From assembly GCA_002438905.1 (NCBI GenBank), contig DJSA01000056.1, forward strand, positions 1-24,563: DNA of 24,563 bases, read 5' to 3'. The position numbers were made by a program, and so were the translations under genes. The notes under the pieces were generated by a model. It did not search any database and had not been told where the DNA came from. It worked only from the letters and a program-made list of their open reading frames with translations. This DNA comes from Bacteroidales bacterium UBA6346. GTDB lineage: Bacteria > Bacteroidota > Bacteroidia > Bacteroidales > UBA932. Positions 1 to 7,258 of this stretch are shown one piece after another. Each line of letters begins with the position of its first letter. Positions within the stretch are counted from its first letter, which is position 1.

Positions 1-304
1 TCGCCCAGACGCCGGTCTCAAGATAGCCGGCCTTCTTCTCCAAGAAGTTCATCACAACATAAAGAAATTCCATACTAGCACCGCCACCAAGAAAGAGAAC
101 CTCGTGAGTATCGGGAATATGCAGCAGTTCCCGCCAAAGCGAGCGACACTCGTCCATCACTGCCTCCCACTCCTTTGACCTATGAGAGACTTCTATCACG
201 GACATCCCTGTTCCGGAAAAGTCCTTCAAAGCCCCGATTGCGGCTTCAATCACCGGTTTCGGCAGGACGCAAGGTCCCGCGTTGAAATTATGAACTTTTT
301 TCAT
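1..304 (-). CDS. serC: Phosphoserine aminotransferase, N-terminal part (runs off the window)
   Basis: Translating the minus strand from the ATG at 304-302 gives 101 residues starting MKKVHNFNAGPCVLPKPVIE, followed by SVIEVSHRSKEW, HEVLFLGGGASMEF and NFLEKKAGYLETGVWA. NFNAGP at the start, the SHRS segment and the GGGAS phosphate-binding loop of the PLP cofactor are hallmarks of SerC, which converts 3-phosphohydroxypyruvate and glutamate to phosphoserine and 2-oxoglutarate in serine synthesis, and also serves pyridoxal phosphate synthesis. The fold is a class V aminotransferase, cytosolic. The catalytic lysine lies beyond the window edge, so completeness cannot be judged. The gene lies 76 bases downstream of the IMPACT-family gene on the same strand and has its own likely promoter at 367-374. 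Confidence 0.95.
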   Translation of the reverse strand, partial: MKKVHNFNAGPCVLPKPVIEAAIGALKDFSGTGMSVIEVSHRSKEWEAVMDECRSLWRELLHIPDTHEVLFLGGGASMEFLYVVMNFLEKKAGYLETGVWA

Positions 305-366
305 ATCACACTATGTTTCACATATTTGACCCAAGGACCAGAATTCCTAGAGTTCCATACATTTTA

Positions 367-374
367 CAAATATA
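367..374 (-). promoter_or_regulatory. Likely -7 box for serC
   Basis: The minus strand reads TATATTTG here, a perfect match to the Bacteroidota -7 consensus TAnnTTTG, about 63 bases before the serC ATG. No good TTTG was found 19 bases further upstream, so the -33 element is weak. The box lies just beyond the stop codon of the upstream gene (381). Confidence 0.45.
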
Positions 375-380
375 GTCATT

Positions 381-995
381 TTATATTTTTGTAACAGTGC
401 AGTCGCATATATCCCCAAGGCGCAACAGAAAGTCCGCCTCTGCGGAAAGACGCACTCGCGCTGTCACCACACAACGAGTGTCGAACTTCTGGTCAGATAT
501 CTCTATCTTCATATCCTTCAGGACTTTCATCACTGAATTCATCTCCATATACCCGAATTCAACAATATAGTTCACGGCAGCAATTTTCTCGATAACGATA
601 GCCTGCGACAGGGCATCATCCGTCGACGTCTTATAAGCCCTTATAAGCCCGGGGATTCCCAACTTTATGCCGCCGAAATACCGGACGACAACAACGAGCA
701 CATCGCTCAGCCCCCGCGAGTCAATCTGTCCGAGAATTGGGCGCCCGGCCGAACCCGAAGGCTCGCCATCGTCATTGGCGCGGTACACATCCGCTTTATA
801 CCCCAGGCGATAGGCGTAGCAATGGTGCCGCGCATCGTGGTATTCTTTCTTAAGCGAGGCCACAATTTCCTTGATCTGTGCCTCCGTCTCCACGGGGTAG
901 GCCAGTGCGATGAACCGGCTTCCGTTATCCTTGAAAAGCCCGCGCGATGGCCCGGCAATGCTGCTGTATGTATCCTTTATATTTCCGTCTGCCAT
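381..995 (-). CDS. IMPACT/YigZ-family protein (UPF0029)
   Basis: The product has 204 residues, the usual length for bacterial YigZ proteins. The N-terminal UPF0029 domain (about 12-125) contains DDGEPSGSAGRPIL at 75-88 and the signature RYFGGIKLGIPGLIRAY at 105-121. The remaining ~65 residues fit the ferredoxin-like DUF1949 domain. Eukaryotic IMPACT regulates the kinase Gcn2; the bacterial role is not settled, with links to translation and nucleic-acid binding, so no reaction is assigned. The ATG at 993-995 follows a consensus promoter at 1024-1054. It is probably a single-gene transcript, possibly reading into serC. Confidence 0.9.
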   Translation of the reverse strand: MADGNIKDTYSSIAGPSRGLFKDNGSRFIALAYPVETEAQIKEIVASLKKEYHDARHHCYAYRLGYKADVYRANDDGEPSGSAGRPILGQIDSRGLSDVLVVVVRYFGGIKLGIPGLIRAYKTSTDDALSQAIVIEKIAAVNYIVEFGYMEMNSVMKVLKDMKIEISDQKFDTRCVVTARVRLSAEADFLLRLGDICDCTVTKI

Positions 996-1023
996 ATACT
1001 TCTGCAGATATGTTACGCCCGTC

Positions 1024-1054
1024 CAAAAATAGGCATATTTTCAGTGTTTTCAAA
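1024..1054 (-). promoter_or_regulatory. Consensus Bacteroidota promoter for the IMPACT-family gene
   Basis: On the minus strand, TTTG (1054-1051), exactly 19 bases, then TATTTTTG (1031-1024) match the TTTG-N19-TAnnTTTG consensus in full. The ATG follows about 29 bases downstream of the -7 box. Confidence 0.75.
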
Positions 1055-1100
1055 ATACCACAGTTATTGCGGCAAGCATAATGTTTTAAAACACCACAAA

Positions 1101-1410
1101 ATGCCGGAATTTAGTGAGTACCACTACACCCATGGAGGCACGCATCTGTTTCTCGACGAGGTACATTATTTTCCGAATTGGAAGACGCTGATAAAGAACT
1201 TCAACGACGATTACCCGGGGCTACACATAACCTACACCGGATCTTCAATGCTCAAGATTGAAAGCGCTTGAAAAAGCAGGCCTTCTTTCTCTGCTCTCGG
1301 GCAAGCCCAAACATATCGACAAGCTGTCGCGTCCAGAAAAGATATTTCTTGAGAACCCAAACCTCATGTACGCCTACTCTACGTCACCGAACATAGGGAC
1401 TGTCCGCGAG
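1101..1410 (+). pseudogene. Remnant of an AAA_14/DUF4143 ATPase, internally deleted and frameshifted
   Basis: Two pieces of one family are visible in different frames. From 1101 the frame reads a Walker B-like HLFLDEVHYFPNW, then NDDYPGLHITYTGSSMLKIE, typical of the AAA_14 domain of Bacteroidota ATPases. It stops at 1269-1271. The next frame, from about 1258, reads KALEKAGLL, then LSRPEKIFLENPNLMYA and PNIGTVRET, which belong to the C-terminal DUF4143 domain. The Walker A region and most of the protein between the two blocks are missing, so an internal deletion has fused them near 1258-1265. Similarity ends at about 1410, where intron sequence begins. Intact members are about 380 residues. 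No product is expected. Confidence 0.8.
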
Positions 1411-1683
1411 ACCTCTCCAGTTATGGACATACTCTTTCCATTTTATGCCTGCCCGATTTACCTTGGGCGATTTCGGATAGTTATCGGACTTCGATTTCTG
1501 TTGCAATCTTATCCTCACCCTTAGGCCTCTTATCGGATTTTTGTCCGTCAGGCCAGATGTTTGCCTCCGGCTTCCTTCAGATTCCGTCTCACAGCGGACA
1601 CCCTTGCCTTTAGCTGTAACCATCCCACTATCAGGGCGGTTTAGGGACTTGCACCCTTTAGAGTATGTTCGTACTGGACGAAT
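1411..1683 (-). mobile_element. Group IIC intron remnant (5' domain I part only)
   Basis: Read on the minus strand, this stretch carries the domain I landmarks of group IIC introns in the right order: GGGTGCAAGTCCC (1656-1644), AAGGCAAGGGTGTCC, then GGAATCTGAAGGAAGC followed by CGGAGGCAAAC (1585-1559), GGCCTGACGGACA, ATAAGAGGCCTA, and later a degenerate GGAGAGGTCT near 1415. The same order is known from the Oceanobacillus iheyensis IIC intron. The 5' end should lie near 1683 by spacing from GGGTG. Its first bases do not match GUGYG, so the end is decayed. The reverse transcriptase gene and domains II-VI are gone: the element joins the ATPase remnant at about 1410. It lies directly behind the terminator stem at 1682-1725, the usual target of IIC introns. 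Exact ends are uncertain by several bases. Confidence 0.83.
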
Positions 1684-1725
1684 AACAATGACGGCGGCCG
1701 GGGTTCCGGTCGCCGTCGTTTGTTA
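1682..1725. terminator. Strong bidirectional intrinsic terminator
   Basis: GACGGCGGCCGG and CCGGTCGCCGTC form a 12-bp GC stem (one G-T pair) around a GGTT loop. The stem is flanked by AACAAT on the left and GTTTGTT on the right, so either strand gives a hairpin followed by a U-rich tail. It ends the minus-strand lipoprotein gene (stop at 1750) and faces the decayed region on the other side. Confidence 0.85.
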
Positions 1726-1749
1726 TCCTGATGAAACCAAAGTATTTGA

Positions 1750-3435
1750 TTACTTTGTCTCTGTCACTGGAGTGTATTGAATTATAAAGCCATACTGAGC
1801 CATCTGTGCGGCGCCCTTGTACTCGCCTCTTGCACCTACAATGGTTATTTTATCACCAATTTTAAGACCGAGATTAACGACATTTGATTTTGGCTTGTCG
1901 TAGGTCTGTACACGGTGACAATAGAGAGTCTTGCCGTCTGACTCAATTGTGATTCCGACATTGTTGTAAGATTCGTTTAAGCCCTTGAATTCTTTAATTG
2001 TACCACTGACGGCATAAAGAGGCTCGGCAGCCGGTTTAAGTTCAAGGAACGCAGCAATGGTTTTCGCCTCATAGTGAGCGCATTCCTCAACTACACATTT
2101 TTCCGCCATCGCCGGAGCTTCTTTATAAGAACTTCTCTTGCCAAGAACGGTGACTACATCACCAACTGCATAATTCTTGTCTTCGATATTCCCATCCGCA
2201 ACAATAGCACGGTGCAGAAGGACAGACTCTTTGAAATCTCCGGATGCAATGGTAATTTCGGCATTGTGATATTTTGAACTTGCCTCTATCTTGGTTATTA
2301 CACCCTTCAGACGATAGACTGTCTCAGACTCTTTTGCGGCAAGGAATTCAGACACAGACACGGCCATGATTGCACCTTTCTGAATGAACTCATAGGAAAC
2401 ACTTGATGTGTTCACCTTTCCATCAGATGAGGAACTTGATGAAGAGAAATCAATTTTGCCTTTGCGGTCTCCAGCAGCATTTGCCGCAACTTTAACTGTG
2501 ACGAATGCCTTTGATGCAGGATTAGGGTCGAGTTTCGTAGGTTTACCGGCCTCAGTCTTGACCCCGAGGATAGAGATCCAGTCCTGATATTCCTCTGGGA
2601 CAACCGGATAAAGGCCATCACCTTTAAACTCAAGCTCGACAACAAATGTTTCGCCTTCAAGCTTCACATCAGTCTTGGACTCAGAAATGAGCTTCACGAG
2701 AGATTTGGTGTGTTCGATGACCGTCACATTCTTGAGCTGATTGACACTATTATACACACTGATAGGCCCCTCTACAACAATCTTGTCGCCTTCCTCAATT
2801 TTCAGGCTTGCAAAGTTCTTCTCCTTACCTTCTTTATCAAGGGTACCATACACAAGAATCTGTTTTGTCCCATCCGTAAGATACCAGTTACCATACTCAG
2901 TATTATATATGCCTGTCACGGTTCCTGCAACGCGAACTGTCTTTCCTTCAGGTGCAGCAAGCGCCTCTTCAATGGAAAGTTTCTCAGGATCAAGATTGCC
3001 CTGGCGGAGGACGACATGCTGCTTATGTGAACCGCACACAATCGCCACAGTCTGCTCACGTCCGCCTGCGAATGCAGATGCAGTGAACGTAACCTTCATT
3101 TCACCGGATTTGCCTTCAAGCACAGAGGCTGTCACCCAAGAGGTCGTCGTTGATGCAATATCCTCAGCAACATTTGTCACATTGCCCCAAAAGTCGTGTT
3201 TTACCTTCACTCCCGTATTGAAAGTGATTTTTTCCGGCCAGTTCTCATCACGGACAAATTTCCAGTCTTCGGTAGTAGTGACAGTCAAGTCAACAGAACC
3301 GCCTTTTGCGGGAAAGGTCAAGAAAGTCGAGCTTACCTTGATATTGTCGAATGAGTCTGTAGCCACCTCCTTGTCACAAGCTGTGAAAAGCAACGCAGAG
3401 GCAAGCGCAAGAGAAAATATATTTCTGATTTTCAT
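1750..3435 (-). CDS. Surface lipoprotein with BACON-type and OB-fold (DUF5689-like) repeats
   Basis: The product has 561 residues. A signal peptide ends in the lipobox LFTAC with the lipidated cysteine at 20, followed by DKE. Residues ~35-152 look like a BACON-type Ig domain (LTFPAKGGSVDLTV to QHVVLRQG). Residues ~154-245 look like an OB-fold with GKTVRVAGTVTGIY and WYLTDGTKQILVYG. A second BACON-like segment (~262-355) ends in FIQKG. Two further OB-like modules follow (~356-455 and ~456-561) with matching endings, GKRSSYKEAPAMA and GARGEYKGAAQMA. A run of seven serines precedes the second OB module. Such proteins are usually outer-membrane or surface-exposed. The gene lies 18 bases after the TonB receptor gene, so it is probably its operon partner in binding or uptake. 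The ligand is unknown. Confidence 0.8.
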   Translation of the reverse strand: MKIRNIFSLALASALLFTACDKEVATDSFDNIKVSSTFLTFPAKGGSVDLTVTTTEDWKFVRDENWPEKITFNTGVKVKHDFWGNVTNVAEDIASTTTSWVTASVLEGKSGEMKVTFTASAFAGGREQTVAIVCGSHKQHVVLRQGNLDPEKLSIEEALAAPEGKTVRVAGTVTGIYNTEYGNWYLTDGTKQILVYGTLDKEGKEKNFASLKIEEGDKIVVEGPISVYNSVNQLKNVTVIEHTKSLVKLISESKTDVKLEGETFVVELEFKGDGLYPVVPEEYQDWISILGVKTEAGKPTKLDPNPASKAFVTVKVAANAAGDRKGKIDFSSSSSSSDGKVNTSSVSYEFIQKGAIMAVSVSEFLAAKESETVYRLKGVITKIEASSKYHNAEITIASGDFKESVLLHRAIVADGNIEDKNYAVGDVVTVLGKRSSYKEAPAMAEKCVVEECAHYEAKTIAAFLELKPAAEPLYAVSGTIKEFKGLNESYNNVGITIESDGKTLYCHRVQTYDKPKSNVVNLGLKIGDKITIVGARGEYKGAAQMAQYGFIIQYTPVTETK

Positions 3436-3453
3436 AATTACTATCCGATCGAA

Positions 3454-6400
3454 TTAATTAAACATATACTTGATTCCGACTGAAGCATACCAGCACTGGC
3501 CTATTGCGGTGTAAGGAGTGAATGTCTGAACGCTTCCGTTCACCTTCTTAGGAGTTGAGAATACCGGATAGCCCTCAGAATCTGTAGACTCATACTTGAG
3601 GACACGCCCTTCGTTCAGATCAGGGTTCATTTCCTTCATAACGCCCCACTTGGAATTGAAAAGGTTTGCGAGATTCTTTACGTCAAGACTAAGCTGGAGC
3701 GTGTTTGTTGACTTTCCGATCTTGACCTTAAAATCATGCTTGTAGCTAAAATCAAAACGATGTACCCACGGAGAGTAAACACTGTATGCTTCAGCATATT
3801 CACCTTGGTGCTTCTTGAGGTAACTGTTGTTATGGACATAATCCATGAAACGATCGCGGTCACTCTCAGAAGCGAAACGGAACTCATTGTTAGCCACCTG
3901 CTCATCAGTAGGAATGTAGAGGGCGTCATATGCATATCCATCACCATTCATGTCATTTTCGAGCATATAAGAGTAGTTATAACCACCCCTCCATGCTTCA
4001 TAGATGAGGCTGAAGTGATTGCCGCACTTGTCGTCATGAGTAACGGAAGCGATGACACGATCAGGGGTCACATACTGGGAGTTGTGCAACTTGATGTTGT
4101 TAGGGCCCTCCGATGTCGGAACGTATGTGAATGCAGACTCTGCCGCAGAACCAGGCATGCCGGTGAGTTCCTTGGAAGCAGTGTGAGTGTATGCTGCCAT
4201 GAGGCTAAGTCCCTCAATCGGACGCATATTGAGCGTTACATTGGCAGAGTAACCATATCCCTTGTTAGTGTTTTCAAGAACGAAGGCCTTGGTTGCAGTC
4301 CTGAAGCCGGAAGGATAGATTGGACGGTTGTCAGCACCGCTCCACCTTGCGAACCCGTTGATAGGCTGCATTGACCAGTCAGAAATAGTCACACCATTGA
4401 CAGTCTTGTTGAAAATGCCTTCGGCAGTGATGGAGAATGGGAACGAAGTCGGGAAATTATAGTCAACTGCGAGAGAGGTCTTCCAAACCTGCGGCATTTT
4501 GAATTTAGGATCAACCGCAGAAATTGAAGAAGGGACTGTTCCCTCGTCAGGAGATATCGTTGAAGGATAGCCCAGAGAAAGGAGCTTTTCATAAAGAGCC
4601 TCCGTTGTTGCTTTGCCGTCCTTCGTTACAAGGCCGCCCTTGAACTGGCTCATATCAATATAGGTCTTTCCATCCTTCTCACTTACAATCGTTGCACCCT
4701 TGTAACCACTTACCTTCTCTGCAAGTGTCTTTCCATTGATCTGTGCCTGATACTGAACCATTCCGGAGTTAGTAGGCATATTCGTGAAGAACACGAGCGG
4801 AAGACGTCCGGAGAAGAGACCTGTACCGCCACGGAGGGTGAGGCTCTTGTCTTTAAGAATGTCCCAGTTGAAACCAACGCGAGGCGAAACCGTTACGCTC
4901 GCCGTAGGCCATTTTCCGGTGTCGATGTGCTGCTCCGTGTAGCCGTAGGACTTAGGATAATAAGAGATAGCCTTAATCTTGTTATTGGTCTTAAGATCAC
5001 CATTGTCAAAGAAAAGCCCGTCAAGGCGAAGCCCGTAGGTAAGTTTGAAGTTTTCGAGTGCGCTCCACTCATCCTGAGCATAGAGACCTACCTTGTGGAA
5101 CTGAACACGAGCAGCAGGAGCCTTTTCGCCGTCATATCCGTAAGTGAGGCAGACAACCTCTGGAGCAGCGCCATTGATAAAGTCATCAACACTCCTATAA
5201 CGATAGTAACCAGTACCATTTCTCATGTATGAGTTGTCGGCCATCTGGTACTCGTAACTAATGCCGCCAGTCAACTTGTGGTTGCCGTTGTAATAAACAA
5301 GGTCATTCTTCAGATTGGCGATTGTGTTGTGAACGGCATTGTTCCAAGTGAAAAGTTCGTATCCGAGTGACATATACTGGGTGTTCGTGTCCGAACCATC
5401 CTGGATGTCGATGAACGGGAATTCGTCTGAATTTGTTCCACGGACATCATCAAGCTTGGAGAATGTCGCAAGGAACTGATTAGAAAGATTGTCGGTAATC
5501 TTGCTGTTCAAATCCACGGAAACAGAATGAACGTTATTGTTCATAGAGTACATTGAATTTGAGAAAGCCATGGAATAGAGAGACGTACGGGCATAGGCCG
5601 AGCGTGTGCCACCATCCATGGAAGAGGCGTTAGGGGCTTTCCACGACGTATTGGTCGTGTAGTTGTAACGAACTGCGAGGTGATTCTTGTCATTGATGTT
5701 CCAATCAAGACGTGCGAGAACCTTGAGATTGCTTTGATCTGCCGGAAAGTCAGTGTATGAGCCCGGATCATAGCCATACTTCTCTTTCACGTGGGCGGCA
5801 ACCCTTTCCATGTCTGCCACCGTGGTCCAAGAAATGTACTTCTCTGCACTTGCATCAACTGATTCGTCTGATCTTGGCCGCCACCTCACTGCCACGGTAG
5901 GTGTCTGTGCATACTCGGCATTCACGAAGAAGAAGAGCTTGTTCTTGACAATCGGTCCACCGAGCGTGACACCATATGTAGTGTTGCGGTCACGATCGCG
6001 CGCTCCGGAAATCTGGGTACCATTCACTGTGTCACCCCGAAGATTCTCATTGCGGTGATAGATATAGGCAGATCCCTTGAATGTGTTGGTACCTGACTTG
6101 GTTATTGCGTTCACGCCACCACCGATGAAGTTGGTCTGACGCACGTCGTATGGAGAAATCACAACCTGGAGTTCCTCAATCGCATCGATTGAAATAGGAG
6201 AACCGCCTCCCGGAAGACTTTCGCTAAGGCCAAAGTTATTATTGAAGTTCGCGCCGTCTACGGTGAAATTTGCGGTACGTCCGTCAGTTCCGGCGAAGCT
6301 CATGCCGTTTCCACCGTAAGGAGAAAGCCTTGTGACATCTGTGATGCTTCTGCTAACCGTCGGAAGTGACTCAATCTGTCTGCCTGAAATGTTGGTTGCC

Positions 6401-6810
6401 GCTCCATTCTTCTCTGCTGAAAATTTTGAAGAAGGTGCCGCGATGACGATGGCCTCACTAAGCTGGAGCTTGTCCTCCTTGAGGTCAATGTTGAGATTGA
6501 AGGCCTCAGCAAGCTGAAGAGTGATGTCAGTGTAGGTGACTGTTTGGTAACCAAGGCAAGACGCCTCCACTGAGTAAGGACCGCCAGCACGCATACCGTT
6601 GATTACGAAACGGCCCTGATTGTTTGTAACGGCATTGTACCGAGTACCTGACTCAGTGTGCGTTGCAATCACAACGGCGCCGACTACGGCATTTCCGTTC
6701 TCATCTGCAACACGACCGTTAAGACTTGATGTAGTGACCTGCGCAAAAGAGGTCACACCCAAAAGAACCGCTGCCAAGGCAGTCAGAAAACATTTGATTG
6801 TTTGTCTCAT
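3454..6810 (-). CDS. TonB-dependent outer-membrane receptor, Oar/CarboxypepD-regulatory type
   Basis: The product has 1118 residues. A signal peptide (MRQTIKCFLTALAAVLLGVTSFAQ) is followed by a carboxypeptidase-regulatory-like domain (~30-100; LNGRVADENGNAVVGAVVIA, INGMRAGGPYSVEASCLGYQ), a plug domain (about 130-260; FTVDGANFNNNFG, IDAIEELQVV, GGGVNAITKSGTNTFKGS) and a long beta-barrel ending in the aromatic strand VGIKYMFN. This layout is typical of Oar-like receptors. They move a large or polymeric substrate across the outer membrane using TonB energy; the substrate cannot be read from sequence. An ATG 14 codons upstream (6852) is in frame, but it overlaps the -7 box at 6850-6857, so the start at 6810 is preferred. 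It is co-transcribed with the lipoprotein gene 18 bases downstream. Confidence 0.9.
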   Translation of the reverse strand: MRQTIKCFLTALAAVLLGVTSFAQVTTSSLNGRVADENGNAVVGAVVIATHTESGTRYNAVTNNQGRFVINGMRAGGPYSVEASCLGYQTVTYTDITLQLAEAFNLNIDLKEDKLQLSEAIVIAAPSSKFSAEKNGAATNISGRQIESLPTVSRSITDVTRLSPYGGNGMSFAGTDGRTANFTVDGANFNNNFGLSESLPGGGSPISIDAIEELQVVISPYDVRQTNFIGGGVNAITKSGTNTFKGSAYIYHRNENLRGDTVNGTQISGARDRDRNTTYGVTLGGPIVKNKLFFFVNAEYAQTPTVAVRWRPRSDESVDASAEKYISWTTVADMERVAAHVKEKYGYDPGSYTDFPADQSNLKVLARLDWNINDKNHLAVRYNYTTNTSWKAPNASSMDGGTRSAYARTSLYSMAFSNSMYSMNNNVHSVSVDLNSKITDNLSNQFLATFSKLDDVRGTNSDEFPFIDIQDGSDTNTQYMSLGYELFTWNNAVHNTIANLKNDLVYYNGNHKLTGGISYEYQMADNSYMRNGTGYYRYRSVDDFINGAAPEVVCLTYGYDGEKAPAARVQFHKVGLYAQDEWSALENFKLTYGLRLDGLFFDNGDLKTNNKIKAISYYPKSYGYTEQHIDTGKWPTASVTVSPRVGFNWDILKDKSLTLRGGTGLFSGRLPLVFFTNMPTNSGMVQYQAQINGKTLAEKVSGYKGATIVSEKDGKTYIDMSQFKGGLVTKDGKATTEALYEKLLSLGYPSTISPDEGTVPSSISAVDPKFKMPQVWKTSLAVDYNFPTSFPFSITAEGIFNKTVNGVTISDWSMQPINGFARWSGADNRPIYPSGFRTATKAFVLENTNKGYGYSANVTLNMRPIEGLSLMAAYTHTASKELTGMPGSAAESAFTYVPTSEGPNNIKLHNSQYVTPDRVIASVTHDDKCGNHFSLIYEAWRGGYNYSYMLENDMNGDGYAYDALYIPTDEQVANNEFRFASESDRDRFMDYVHNNSYLKKHQGEYAEAYSVYSPWVHRFDFSYKHDFKVKIGKSTNTLQLSLDVKNLANLFNSKWGVMKEMNPDLNEGRVLKYESTDSEGYPVFSTPKKVNGSVQTFTPYTAIGQCWYASVGIKYMFN

Positions 6811-6849
6811 AAGGGTTGAATTAATAAAAAATGTTTTTGGTTTTGCGCG

Positions 6850-6857
6850 CAAATGTA
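6850..6857 (-). promoter_or_regulatory. Likely -7 box for the TonB receptor operon
   Basis: The minus strand reads TACATTTG, a full match to TAnnTTTG, 39 bases before the chosen ATG. The -33 region (about 6877-6880) matches only partly. The box rules out translation from the upstream in-frame ATG at 6852. Confidence 0.55.
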
Positions 6858-6927
6858 TGTCAGAATTACGAGTTTAAGAAATTATATCGACATATTTTGA
6901 AAATTTATCGGTTTTTACGATTTTTTC

Positions 6928-6957
6928 TTTGGAAAATTAAAATTTTGCGTACCTTTG
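6928..6957 (+). promoter_or_regulatory. metK: Promoter of the metK leader
   Basis: TTTG (6928-6931), 18 bases, then TACCTTTG (6950-6957) fit the Bacteroidota consensus. Transcription should start near 6964. The mRNA would then begin with a hairpin, CCCC-A-TCG-GAAA-CGA-A-GGGG (6961-6980), followed by the SAM-II aptamer, giving a leader of about 295 nt. Confidence 0.7.
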
Positions 6958-6990
6958 CATCCCCATCGGAAACGAAGGGGAAAATACGAA

Positions 6991-7042
6991 ATATGTGGAG
7001 AGATTTGTCTGCTTGCAACCACTCGAAAAAATGCTAAAATGT
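6991..7042 (+). promoter_or_regulatory. SAM-II riboswitch aptamer
   Basis: The stretch shows the conserved SAM-II layout. The P1 arms are GTGG (6995-6998) and CCAC (7019-7022), enclosing AGATTTGTCTGCTTGCAA. The invariant GATTT and CTTGCA lie in the loop. An A-rich linker and then AAATGCTAAAA (7029-7039) carry the GCUAAA core that forms the pseudoknot with the loop. Known SAM-II RNAs have the same order of P1, GAUUU, UUGCA, P1' and GCUAAA. They bind S-adenosylmethionine and shut off methionine and SAM genes. The next gene is metK, SAM synthetase. A terminator follows at 7084-7119. P1 is only 4 bp, shorter than in many members. Confidence 0.85.
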
Positions 7043-7083
7043 GATGAAGGTCACAGACCTGACAGTGTGTGTTTTATAGCGGC

Positions 7084-7119
7084 TTCACATATTTCTGAAT
7101 ATGTGGAGTTTTATTTTTA
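7084..7119 (+). terminator. Leader terminator (expression platform of the riboswitch)
   Basis: TTCACATATT (7084-7093) and AATATGTGGA (7098-7107) form a 10-bp stem with one T-G pair and a TCTG loop. The T-rich run TTTTATTTTTATT follows. The left arm can instead pair with 6988-6999 (GAAATATGTGGA), which overlaps the 5' strand of aptamer P1, giving a 12-bp antiterminator. Confidence 0.8.
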
Positions 7120-7125
7120 TTCACT

Positions 7126-7230
7126 AAAAAGCGCATTGCTGCGTTATGCTTCCTCAACCAAATCCTCACAGCCATAAAGGTTGCTCCGGTTTGGATTTCG
7201 TTGCAAGCCTTGCACTGCATCCTTTTATTG
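7126..7230 (+). repeat. Dispersed structured repeat, copy A (in the metK leader)
   Basis: From AAAAAGCGCATTGCTGCG to GCACTGCATCCTTTTATTG this matches copies B (12275-12449), C (12506-12626, opposite strand) and D (24491 to the end). The core hairpin has an outer stem CCAAA(T)CC (7158-7165) with GGTTTGG (7188-7194), and an inner stem CAGCC (7169-7173) with GGTTG (7179-7183). It lies between the leader terminator and the metK start and fills most of that gap. Confidence 0.8.
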
Positions 7231-7258
7231 AATAAAAAACATGGTACGCTATAAAATT

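Noticed and set aside
1384..1623. 79-residue minus-strand open frame
   Set aside because: It lies inside intron domain I, whose RNA landmarks explain the sequence.
2741..3457. 238-residue plus-strand open frame
   Set aside because: It lies antisense to the lipoprotein gene and has no recognisable features or promoter.
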